Source: Eudoraea sp.
GTDB taxonomy: Bacteria > Bacteroidota > Bacteroidia > Flavobacteriales > Flavobacteriaceae
Length of the DNA stretch: 8,536 nucleotides
Assembly (NCBI GenBank): GCA_013041785.1
Contig: JABDRK010000143.1
Location: 1 to 8,536 of the forward strand
Direction: 5' to 3'
The notes beneath the pieces were generated by a model, which made no database searches, was not told the origin of the DNA, and saw nothing but the letters and a program-made list of their open reading frames with translations. The position numbers and the translations under genes were made by a program. How positions within the stretch are numbered: position 1 is the stretch's first letter; the number at the start of each line of letters is the position of its first letter. Positions 1 to 7,074 of this stretch are shown piece by piece.

Positions 1-904
1 GGGTTCGGGATTCGAAACGATTATTAAAAATGGGTATGGACAGGGACACCATGGGCATCACAATATCCTTACCGTTATCACTAATATTCAATTCCGGGCG
101 TTCCTGAACCGGCAGATAATCCAACCCAAATCCCAGCATAGGCGCCCGTTCCTTTTGATTTAACAACTCGGCCTGGACTACCGATTCGTACAGGCGGTCA
201 AACTGTGTCAATTCCGGATTGATCTGCAGGCTGTCTGCGGTAACCGGATCTGCCTCCGGAATGGTCATTTCCTCCAGAACTCGCACTGTATCCTCTGTAT
301 TTCGGTTGAGCCAACCATTGAAACTGGCCTGCTCTGCCCGTACCTGCTCCTCCAAAACCCCTTTTTGCTGCTGCAACTCGTTCTGACGAATTTGTAATCG
401 CAATACATCCACAGCGCTCGCCTTGCCCACTTCTAACGACTTCAAAGCCAGTTGTTCATAGGTTTGTATTAGTTTTATGTTTTCATCAATTACTGCCTTT
501 TGCGCATTCAGGCTGTAGAGCTCGTAGTACCCCTGAGCCACGCTTAATGCCAGTTTCCTCCTGGCGATAATGACGTCTAAATAATCTTTTTCCGCTATTG
601 CCAGGGAATACTTTTCGCGCGTTGAAATGGTCCCGAACCAGGGCAGCATCTGTTTAGCAGAAAACCGGGCTTTCTGGGCACCTGTTCTCGTCTCTGGTTC
701 GCTTATGAAATAGCCCATCCCAAATTCAGTATTGGGTAAGGCACCTGCTTCACTGGCTTTTTCCCTGGCCTGGTTATACCGTAACTCAAAAGCCTGGATC
801 TTGGGATTGTTCATCCATGCTTCTTCGATATAGGATTGTAATTCCTGCGCTTCTGTGTAAACGGAAGCAAGCAATAGAACAATTATACATATGTGCTTAT
901 TCAT
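1..904 (-). CDS. TolC-family outer-membrane efflux channel (CusC-like), partial
   Basis: Outer-membrane channel that would carry metal from the RND pump across the periplasm and outer membrane. The first 301 residues are visible and the C-terminus lies beyond the left edge; family members are usually 400-460 residues. An N-terminal signal peptide is clear (residues 1 to about 20, ending in TEAQ). Long helical stretches rich in Q, E, K and L follow (about 22-55, 95-205 and 230-255), as expected for the coiled-coil periplasmic barrel. A QMLPWFGT motif (85-92) is typical of Bacteroidota partners of CusA-type pumps, and the SLSIPIFNN stretch (287-295) matches the 'PIF/PLF' strand of the family. 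The ATG start overlaps the stop of the pump gene as ATGA, so translation is probably coupled. This region was translated by hand from the reverse complement and stays open to the edge. Metal specificity is inferred from the pump. Confidence 0.93.
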   Translation of the reverse strand, partial: MNKHICIIVLLLASVYTEAQELQSYIEEAWMNNPKIQAFELRYNQAREKASEAGALPNTEFGMGYFISEPETRTGAQKARFSAKQMLPWFGTISTREKYSLAIAEKDYLDVIIARRKLALSVAQGYYELYSLNAQKAVIDENIKLIQTYEQLALKSLEVGKASAVDVLRLQIRQNELQQQKGVLEEQVRAEQASFNGWLNRNTEDTVRVLEEMTIPEADPVTADSLQINPELTQFDRLYESVVQAELLNQKERAPMLGFGLDYLPVQERPELNISDNGKDIVMPMVSLSIPIFNNRFESRT

Positions 905-3900
905 CTGTTTGCTCTTTTAAGTTGGATTTCTTTTTGCCAGGCATACAGCACCGGCACTACAAAAAGGGTGATCAAAGCGATCAGCATCCCCCCAAAACCT
1001 GGAATGGCCATGGGGATCATAATATCACTACCCCGGCCTGTAGCCGTCAATATGGGTAGCAAAGCCAAAATAGTAGTAGCTGTGGTCATCAGGCAGGGCC
1101 TGATACGTTTTTCCCCGGCCTCCACAACCGCATTTTGAATCTCCTGAATATTTTGAGGTGTATTGCGTTTAAAGGCCTGCGTAAGGTAAGTGGCCATTAC
1201 CACACCATCATCGGTTGCAATTCCAAAGAGGGCAATAAATCCCACCCACACAGCGACACTCAAATTGATTGGATGCATTTGGAAAAGATCGCGCATGTTT
1301 TCCCCCAGGAAATTAAAATTCAGGAACCAATCCTGCCCATACAACCAGATCATGATAAAACCACCGGAAAAAGCAACTGCAATCCCTGTAAATACCATCA
1401 ATGAAGTACTTACCGAACGGAATTGGAAATACAGGATCAGGAAAATGATGATCAGGGCTAATGGAACTACCACCAAAAGCGTTTCCTCTGCCCGAAGCTG
1501 GTTTTCATAGGTACCTGTAAAGGCAAAGCTTACTCCCTTGGGAACGACCAGCTTCCCGTTATCAATTTGTTCCTGAATGGCCTGCTGGGCATTTTCCACC
1601 ACATCTACTTCGGCATTCCCTTCCGTTTTATCAAAGAGCACATAACCTATCAGGAAGGTATCCTCACTCTTTATTACCTGCGGCCCCTGTTCATAACGTA
1701 TGTTTACCAGCTCCCCGAGCGGAACCTGATTTCCTCCTTCTACAGGGATATAAATATTTTTCAGGTCCTCGGGGCTATCGCGTAATTCCCTTGGGTAACG
1801 CACCCGAACGCCATAACGCTCCCGGCCTTCTATGGTTTGAGTTAGGGGTATGCCTCCTATAGCTATGGAAAGCACCCGCTGAACCGCCTCGATGGTAACC
1901 CCGTAACGAACCAGGCGATCCCGGTCTATATCTATCAAAAGATAAGGTTTGCCTACAATCCTGTCTGCAAAAACTGCCTGAGGCTTTACCCCCTCAACCT
2001 GTTTTAAAATGCCCTCCAGTTGCACCCCAAAGGATTCTATTTCCTGTAAATCCTGCCCTTTAACTTTTATCCCCATAGGAGCGCGCATCCCGGTTTGCAG
2101 CATCACCAGTCGGGTTTCTATAGGCTGTAATTTCGGGGCTGAAGTTACCCCGGGAAGATTGGTGACACGGACTATTTCATTCCAGATGTCATCCGGAGAC
2201 TGTATCCCGGGCCGCCAGTTCCGGTAATATTCCCCGCTGTTATCCGGTATCAACAGGTTGCGGTTCAAGCGGTAGGGATCTGTTAGTTTTTTGGAGATTT
2301 CATCAGATTCATTATCAATTTGAAGGTTGGGATTTGCCACCAGTTGTCCGTTAGATAAAATAAACAACCCATCCTGGTCTACGCGGTAGCGCTGTGGTTT
2401 TCCTTCTGAATTCAATTCGTATTCAGCGTGGTATTGAATTACATTCTCATACATTGATAGGGGTGCAGGGTCCGGGGCCGATTCGATACGTCCTGCTTTA
2501 CCCACCACCGTTTCAATCTCCGGGATACTGGCCACGGCCATATCGAGCTGCTGTAATACCCGTTTATTTTCTTCAACTCCAGCGTGTGGCATGGAAGTGG
2601 GCATTAAAAGAAAGGACCCTTCATTGAGGGAAGGCATAAATTCTTCTCCGGTGTTTCGCATAATGAGAACTCCAAAAAGGATCAGGGCTGTGGGTATGGA
2701 CAAGAAGGCGATCTTATTATCGAGCACCCACCTGAGGATTTGTGTATAATACTTTCTAAAAATCCAGAAGGTGCCAAAGAGTAACGCACAGAGGACCAGC
2801 ACGAAAAACAAGTTCATAATTACGCTGCGGTCAAAACCAAGCGGCCTCCAATACACCGCCAGCAAAGAAAGAATGGCTATAAGAGAAACTGCAATATTAG
2901 CCGGATTATACCATTCCTGAGAAATTTTTCCCTGCAGTTTCAAGATAGATATTGTACCAAAAGCCATCAGCACAAGCCCCAGCCAATAGCCAAAAAAGAT
3001 GGACAAGAGTCCTGCTGTAATGAGTATACCATTCCAGGCATATCGGAGGACGGGTTTGCCAGGTTTCTTTTTGAATAAATAGGCTGCAAAGGGCGGGATT
3101 AGAAACAGGGCAATCAGGATGGAAGCCGTTAAAGCCATGGTTTTGGTAAAGGCCAATGGGCGAAACAGTTTTCCTTCTGCTCCAATCAGGGTAAACACGG
3201 GAATAAAGCTGATTATAGTAGTGAGCACAGCGGTCAGGATAGCCCCGGAAACCTCCACGGTGGCATTATAGACAGCGGTATTCACCGGTAATTGATCAGT
3301 GTCTGCTTTGGTTTTGTTATCGTCTAAATGCCTCAGGATGTTCTCCGAGAGAATGACTCCTACATCCACCATAGTCCCAATGGCAATCGCAATACCGGAC
3401 AAGGCCACGATGTTTGCATCAACACCAAACGTTTTCATCGCAATGAACACCATTAGCACGGCTACTGGCAACAAACCAGAAATAAGGATAGAGGCCCTCA
3501 GGTTGAACACCATTACTATAATGACCAGGACCGTGATCAAAATCTCCATGGTCAGGGCATCATTTAACGTACCCAGCGTCTCCTGTATGAGTTCTGTGCG
3601 GTCATAGAATGGGATTATGGTTAACTGGGAGGTCCTGCCATCTGCCAGTTCTTTTGAAGGCAGGCCAGCTGAAAGTTCAGCAATCTTCTCTTTTACATTA
3701 TTGATTACTTCCAAGGGGTTTGCCCCATAGCGGGCCACTACTACTCCACCAACAACTTCGGCCCCTTCCTTGTCCAGGATCCCTCTGCGTGCTGCCGGGC
3801 CCAGGTTCACTCGGGCAATGTCCTTAACCCGTATCGCGGTAAAATCATCGGATTTCACTACTGCATTTTCAATATCTGCAATAGACTTGATATACCCCAG

Positions 3901-4653
3901 TCCCCTTACCAGGTATTCGGCCTGATTGATCTCCAGGGTCTGTGCCCCAATATCCCGATTCGACTGCCGGACTGCCTGTACAATATTATCCAAGCCAACA
4001 TTATACTGCCGCATCAGTTCCGGATCTACATCAATCTGATACTCCTGAACAAATCCTCCTATAGAAGCCACCTCAGCAACACCGGCAGCCGAAGACAGCG
4101 CATATTTCACATAATAATCCTGAATACTCCGCAACTCCTGCAGGTCCCAGCCTCCGGTTACCTTGCCATCGTCGTCACGACCTTCAAGGGTATACCAGAA
4201 AATTTGTCCCAGGCCCGTAGCATCAGGGCCCAGGGTTGGATTTACCCCTTCAGGTAACAAACCGGCCGGGAGGGAATTCAATTTTTCAAGGATCCTACTT
4301 CGGGACCAATAGAATTCGACATCCTCTTCGAAAATCAAATAGATACTGGAAAAGCCGAACATGGAGGAACTTCTGACCGTTTTCACACCGGGAATCCCAA
4401 GCAGGGAAGTCGTTAGCGGGTAGGTAATCTGATCTTGAATATCCTGGGGGGAACGCCCTTCCCATTTAGTAAACACAATTTGTTGATTTTCCCCGATATC
4501 GGGGATGGCATCAACGGCAACCGGAGCATTGGGAAAACTACCCAAATTCCATTGGAATGGTGCATTTGCCACTCCCCAGCCAATAAAAAGGACCAGTAAG
4601 AGGAAGGCTACCAGTTTATTTTCAATCAGAAATTTTATCGATTTATTAAGCAT
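901..4653 (-). CDS. cusA: CusA/CzcA-family heavy-metal efflux RND pump, probably Cu(I)/Ag(I)
   Basis: Inner-membrane proton-driven RND transporter of the heavy-metal (HME) branch, 1250 residues. Family marks are AIPDIGENQQIV (49-60), the EGRSPQDIQDQITYPL block (65-80), LGPDATGLGQIFWY (141-154) and TM4 with MVDVGVILSEN (428-438), where D430 and E437 fit the proton-relay acidic positions. M684 (LLMPTSMP), M734 (APLSMYEN) and M851 (LVMLQTG) fall where E. coli CusA has M573, M623 and M672, the three-methionine Cu(I)/Ag(I) site; this supports copper/silver over zinc/cobalt/cadmium. The protein is about 200 residues longer than E. coli CusA (1047). The excess lies mainly in a hydrophobic insert at about 536-635 between TM6 and TM7, a periplasmic insert at about 741-820 and a short insert at about 1105-1131. 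The start chosen gives the usual short basic N-terminus before TM1. The gene lies 95 bp after the HYC_CC_PP gene and overlaps the TolC gene by 4 bp. Confidence 0.96.
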   Translation of the reverse strand: MLNKSIKFLIENKLVAFLLLVLFIGWGVANAPFQWNLGSFPNAPVAVDAIPDIGENQQIVFTKWEGRSPQDIQDQITYPLTTSLLGIPGVKTVRSSSMFGFSSIYLIFEEDVEFYWSRSRILEKLNSLPAGLLPEGVNPTLGPDATGLGQIFWYTLEGRDDDGKVTGGWDLQELRSIQDYYVKYALSSAAGVAEVASIGGFVQEYQIDVDPELMRQYNVGLDNIVQAVRQSNRDIGAQTLEINQAEYLVRGLGYIKSIADIENAVVKSDDFTAIRVKDIARVNLGPAARRGILDKEGAEVVGGVVVARYGANPLEVINNVKEKIAELSAGLPSKELADGRTSQLTIIPFYDRTELIQETLGTLNDALTMEILITVLVIIVMVFNLRASILISGLLPVAVLMVFIAMKTFGVDANIVALSGIAIAIGTMVDVGVILSENILRHLDDNKTKADTDQLPVNTAVYNATVEVSGAILTAVLTTIISFIPVFTLIGAEGKLFRPLAFTKTMALTASILIALFLIPPFAAYLFKKKPGKPVLRYAWNGILITAGLLSIFFGYWLGLVLMAFGTISILKLQGKISQEWYNPANIAVSLIAILSLLAVYWRPLGFDRSVIMNLFFVLVLCALLFGTFWIFRKYYTQILRWVLDNKIAFLSIPTALILFGVLIMRNTGEEFMPSLNEGSFLLMPTSMPHAGVEENKRVLQQLDMAVASIPEIETVVGKAGRIESAPDPAPLSMYENVIQYHAEYELNSEGKPQRYRVDQDGLFILSNGQLVANPNLQIDNESDEISKKLTDPYRLNRNLLIPDNSGEYYRNWRPGIQSPDDIWNEIVRVTNLPGVTSAPKLQPIETRLVMLQTGMRAPMGIKVKGQDLQEIESFGVQLEGILKQVEGVKPQAVFADRIVGKPYLLIDIDRDRLVRYGVTIEAVQRVLSIAIGGIPLTQTIEGRERYGVRVRYPRELRDSPEDLKNIYIPVEGGNQVPLGELVNIRYEQGPQVIKSEDTFLIGYVLFDKTEGNAEVDVVENAQQAIQEQIDNGKLVVPKGVSFAFTGTYENQLRAEETLLVVVPLALIIIFLILYFQFRSVSTSLMVFTGIAVAFSGGFIMIWLYGQDWFLNFNFLGENMRDLFQMHPINLSVAVWVGFIALFGIATDDGVVMATYLTQAFKRNTPQNIQEIQNAVVEAGEKRIRPCLMTTATTILALLPILTATGRGSDIMIPMAIPGFGGMLIALITLFVVPVLYAWQKEIQLKRANR

Positions 4654-4677
4654 ATCATTTGATTATGAGATAAAAAC

Positions 4678-4704
4678 CAATTGTGTTGAGCATAACACAA
4701 ATTG
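4678..4704 (-). terminator. Hairpin with T run upstream of cusA (attenuator or terminator-like)
   Basis: On the minus strand, CAATTTGTGTT, a 6-nt loop and AACACAATTG form a 10-bp stem with a single bulged base. It is followed, after one G, by TTTTT (plus-strand A run at 4672-4676). This has the shape of an intrinsic terminator, yet it lies inside the apparent operon, about 25 bp before the pump start. It may trim readthrough from the small upstream gene, act as an attenuator, or protect mRNA ends. No TAnnTTTG promoter is visible between it and the pump start. Confidence 0.45.
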
Positions 4705-4728
4705 CCCGGAACCAATAAAGGCTCGGGC
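4704..4728 (-). repeat. Second hairpin in the HYC_CC_PP-cusA spacer
   Basis: GCCCGGAACC and GGCTCGGGC flank a 6-nt AATAAA loop on the plus strand. The stem has nine pairs, one of them a mismatch, plus one bulged G. The hairpin directly abuts the T-tailed hairpin (they share one base), so in the minus-strand transcript the two would stack in tandem. On its own it has no T run and is more likely an mRNA structure or processing element than a terminator. Confidence 0.4.
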
Positions 4729-4748
4729 TTAAAGTCATTATCCAAAAA

Positions 4749-5165
4749 TCAAATCAAGAAGGACTCGTAGAGTACCTGAATGTCCCTCACCAGGAGGGGA
4801 GGCGGGTATCCGTCAAAAGGAATTGCAGTTTCCTCAACCTCATTAAAGAGGTCTGTGTAGGTATAAAGGTAGGTAGTCAGAAACAGTTTTTGGTCGAAAC
4901 TGAGTTGGTCAAAACTCACCTTCAATTCATCCTGACCTTCGAAGTTAATTTCCACATCGGTACAGCAGTGCATTTTCTGCATAGAAGCACATCCGGAGGT
5001 ATCGGCAGGCATAATAGATGCCATCAGGCAATTGTCGGCCTCTACGATACTCAGATCTACAAGTGTCTGGCCACAGTAGTGCATATCCACCGTAAAAGAG
5101 AGGGTGGAGAAGAGTACCACAATGGCCATACATATGGCCCCGATCCTGTGAAATAATTCCTTCAT
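4749..5165 (-). CDS. HYC_CC_PP family small cysteine protein, first gene of the efflux operon
   Basis: A 138-residue protein of the Bacteroidota family named after its conserved HYC, CC and PP motifs; the biochemical role is not established. Visible here are a hydrophobic N-terminal signal or anchor (about 7-26), HYCG at 29-32, further cysteines at 46 and 59, MHCC at 65-68 and a PPP run at 121-123 near the C-terminus. The protein is probably exported, so HYC, MHCC and nearby methionines could bind Cu(I)/Ag(I) in the periplasm. That idea is inferred from the residues and from its place 95 bp upstream of the CusA pump. The start at 5165 gives an intact signal sequence. No Shine-Dalgarno is seen, which is normal for this phylum. 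Family assignment is fairly sure; function as a metal chaperone or sensor is a guess. Confidence 0.88.
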   Translation of the reverse strand: MKELFHRIGAICMAIVVLFSTLSFTVDMHYCGQTLVDLSIVEADNCLMASIMPADTSGCASMQKMHCCTDVEINFEGQDELKVSFDQLSFDQKLFLTTYLYTYTDLFNEVEETAIPFDGYPPPLLVRDIQVLYESFLI

Positions 5166-5180
5166 CTTTCAACAAAACTA

Positions 5181-5214
5181 CAAAATATTCGTATTTATTG
5201 CTTTGGTTAACAAA
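5181..5214 (-). promoter_or_regulatory. Candidate promoter of the efflux operon
   Basis: On the minus strand TATTTTG (plus 5181-5187) lies 23 bp downstream of TTTG (plus 5211-5214), resembling the Bacteroidota pattern of TTTG/TTG followed by TAnnTTTG. The downstream element is one base short of the consensus. Transcription would begin only about 10 bases before the ATG. Weak, but the best candidate in this intergenic stretch. Confidence 0.3.
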
Positions 5215-5221
5215 AGATTGG

Positions 5222-5239
5222 CGGATTGATCCGGATTGA
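5222..5239. repeat. Tandem CGGATTGA direct repeat, 10-bp period
   Basis: CGGATTGA occurs at 5222-5229 and again at 5232-5239, exactly one helical turn apart, and a third partial copy (GATTG) lies at 5216-5220. The array abuts the upstream element of the candidate efflux promoter. That layout is typical of OmpR-type response regulator sites, but no regulator gene is in the window. Confidence 0.4.
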
Positions 5240-5303
5240 GAACGCAGGAATTTGAGACCTGGAGTTTCGTATTGACCTGTCCGGATATCATCCAATAATT
5301 ACC

Positions 5304-5311
5304 TACTTTTA
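5304..5311 (+). promoter_or_regulatory. Candidate -7 element for mscS-corA
   Basis: TACTTTTA matches seven of eight positions of the Bacteroidota TAnnTTTG element and lies 18 bp before the mscS start. No well-placed TTG element is seen upstream, so this is tentative. Confidence 0.25.
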
Positions 5312-5329
5312 AGCGTAAAATCAATAGTT

Positions 5330-5845
5330 ATGGCCGAAATCAGGTTCGAATTAATAGCTACGGTTGTCCTTATTCTTGTGACCCTGTTGATTATTTCCAT
5401 CACCAAGAGGGCCATAAAGCGTTTTGGTAGGTTAGTGGATATTAATGTGAACAAACGAAAAGTAATTTTCTACCTGAGTTACCTGATCATTTACTTTGTA
5501 GCTTTTACTGCCTTATCCATTATTTGGGGGGTAAACCTCAAAGATTTTGTGGTTTTTATTTCCTCTATCCTGGCAGTTTTGGGTGTCGCGTTTGTAGCAC
5601 AATGGTCTATATTGTCTAACATAACTGCCAGTGTCATCCTTTTTTTCAGTCATCCCCTGCGCCTGGGCGACCGAATCCGGGTGTTGGATAAGGATTTCGA
5701 CTGGACGGGTGAAATTGAAGATATCAGTGCATTTTACCTTTTTATGAAGACAGACGATAGCAGAAAAATCACAATCCCTACGAATCTGGTTATACAAAAA
5801 GGGATAGAAATACTGGAACAACATGGAGTCGAGGAAAAAAACTAA
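5330..5845 (+). CDS. Minimal MscS-family mechanosensitive channel protein
   Basis: Inner-membrane small-conductance channel of the MscS family, predicted to open under membrane tension during hypo-osmotic shock. It has 171 residues with three membrane segments: TM1 about 7-26, TM2 about 45-66, and a TM3/pore helix about 72-108 with the family's small-residue packing and FVAQWSILSNITASV (88-102), equivalent to the Q/GSLSN region of MscS. This is followed by FFSHPLRLGDRI (105-116) and the beta domain, with GEIEDIS (127-133) and ITIPTN (147-152). The protein stops just after the beta domain. The alpha/beta C-terminal cage of E. coli MscS (286 aa) is absent, and there is no sign of a frameshift. 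Short forms like this occur in Bacteroidota. The last 23 bp overlap corA, so the two are probably co-translated. Confidence 0.9.
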   Translation: MAEIRFELIATVVLILVTLLIISITKRAIKRFGRLVDINVNKRKVIFYLSYLIIYFVAFTALSIIWGVNLKDFVVFISSILAVLGVAFVAQWSILSNITASVILFFSHPLRLGDRIRVLDKDFDWTGEIEDISAFYLFMKTDDSRKITIPTNLVIQKGIEILEQHGVEEKN

Positions 5846-6923
5846 AGCAAAACTATCCGTCCGGAGAAAACGGCTGAGCGCCAAAGCCACCATTGGGCAA
5901 GTTCCCGGGGCTCCGGTCTATGTCGGGAATAAGGCGGATAGCGAGCTCTACATAGAAGTTTTTGACTATGATAGGGAAAACCTGGAGGAACGACGTTTGT
6001 CTCAAATTGAAGAAGCTTATGCATTTATCGCATCAGAGCCGGTAACCTGGATCAATATAAACGGTCTCAACCACATAGAAGAGATCGCAAAGATCGGTAA
6101 GCATTACAATCTTCATCCCCTGGTTATAGAGGACATTGTCAATACCCAGCAACGCCCCAAAATGGAAGAGTTTGAGGACTACCTCTTTGTAACCCTCAAA
6201 ATGCTCCACCTGGATAAAGACAAAGGGTTGATCGTGGAACACGTAAGCCTTGTTCTGGGAAAGAATTATGTGATTTCCTTCCAGGAAGCAGAAGGGGATG
6301 TATTTGATCCTGTTAGAAACCGGCTCAGGACAAGCAAGGGCGTTATTCGAAAAGCTCATGCGGATTATTTGTCATATGCCCTGATGGATGCCATAGTTGA
6401 TTACTATTTCAATTTGCTTGATGAAATCGGGAACAGGATCGAAGTGTTGGAAGACCAGTTATTCGAAACCCAGGTAAGTAATGCCCTTTCCGCAGAAATC
6501 CAGACACTTAAAAGGGAGATCTTACGTATCCGCAGGGCCATTTCCCCGGTACGTGAAATCGTGTCCCGGATCGAAAAAAGCGGTCACCCCATGGTCTCGG
6601 AGAAAATCAAGGTTTATCTGAGTGACCTGCAGGATCATATTTTGCAAGTATCTGAGAGCATTGAAATTTATCGGGAGATGACCTGGAGCTTAATGGATAT
6701 GTATATGACCTCCATCAGCAATAAGATGAATGCGATAATGAAGGTGTTAACGATTATCGCTACCATATTTATTCCCCTCACTTTTATTGCGGGCATATAC
6801 GGGATGAATTTTGAAAATATTCCGGAACTCAAATACCGGAATGGGTATTTTGTTTTGCTAGGGTTTATGCTACTTATTTTCCTTGCGATGCTCTATTATT
6901 TCCGTAGGAAAAAGTGGTTATAA
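5823..6923 (+). CDS. corA: CorA-type magnesium/cobalt transport channel
   Basis: Inner-membrane pentameric divalent-cation channel, mainly Mg2+ uptake, 366 residues. The large cytoplasmic N-terminal domain (about 1-300) is followed by TM1 (about 306-326), the signature YGMNF (326-330), TM2 (about 341-360) and the basic tail RRKKWL. From memory, Thermotoga maritima CorA aligns without gaps at a constant offset of 15 from about residue 104 to 329. Its metal-sensor aspartates D89 and D253 correspond to D104 and D268, pore residues N288 and T305 to N303 and T320, and GMN N314 to N329, so Mg2+-gated closure is probably retained. The RLSAK...PGAPVYVG segment near residues 17-34 is also shared. The first ATG lies inside mscS and there is no other Met before residue 114, so the 23-bp overlap is real. 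Mg2+ versus Co2+ preference cannot be read from sequence. Confidence 0.96.
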   Translation: MESRKKTKAKLSVRRKRLSAKATIGQVPGAPVYVGNKADSELYIEVFDYDRENLEERRLSQIEEAYAFIASEPVTWININGLNHIEEIAKIGKHYNLHPLVIEDIVNTQQRPKMEEFEDYLFVTLKMLHLDKDKGLIVEHVSLVLGKNYVISFQEAEGDVFDPVRNRLRTSKGVIRKAHADYLSYALMDAIVDYYFNLLDEIGNRIEVLEDQLFETQVSNALSAEIQTLKREILRIRRAISPVREIVSRIEKSGHPMVSEKIKVYLSDLQDHILQVSESIEIYREMTWSLMDMYMTSISNKMNAIMKVLTIIATIFIPLTFIAGIYGMNFENIPELKYRNGYFVLLGFMLLIFLAMLYYFRRKKWL

Positions 6924-7002
6924 CAACTGCAGGGATCGTGGATTTCCGATGACTTTTTTTAGAAAAAAATTACTTGCTTAAAATTTAATTTTATAAAGAA
7001 AA

Positions 7003-7025
7003 AGTGGGGATCATTACTCCCCACT
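7003..7025 (-). terminator. Intrinsic terminator between convergent corA and the lipoprotein gene
   Basis: A perfect 8-bp stem, AGTGGGGA and TCCCCACT, encloses a 7-nt loop. On the minus strand the stem is followed by TTTTTCTTT, giving a strong terminator for the lipoprotein gene, whose stop is about 50 bp upstream. In the plus direction only CTTTAT follows, so it would also stop corA transcripts, but more weakly. Confidence 0.75.
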
Positions 7026-7074
7026 CTTTATCTGAAATTGCTATAGTGCAAAGGCGTTCAGGCATCTCCCAGAT

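Noticed and set aside
1190..1510. Plus-strand open frames inside the pump gene.
   Set aside because: They are antisense shadows of a long, well-supported pump coding region and show no domain-like sequence.
4945..5295. A 116-codon minus-strand open frame overlapping the HYC_CC_PP gene in another frame.
   Set aside because: Its product has no family features, while the overlapped frame carries a signal sequence and the diagnostic HYC, CC and PP motifs.
5330..5845. Possibility that the short MscS is a frameshifted full-length gene.
   Set aside because: The reading frame ends naturally after the beta domain, and the downstream sequence is an intact CorA frame with a matching N-terminus, leaving no remnant of an MscS C-terminal domain.
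6935..6960. Possible terminator directly after corA: ATCG/CGAT stem followed by TTTTTTT.
   Set aside because: The stem has only four pairs with an 8-nt loop, too weak to call; the hairpin at 7003-7025 is far better.
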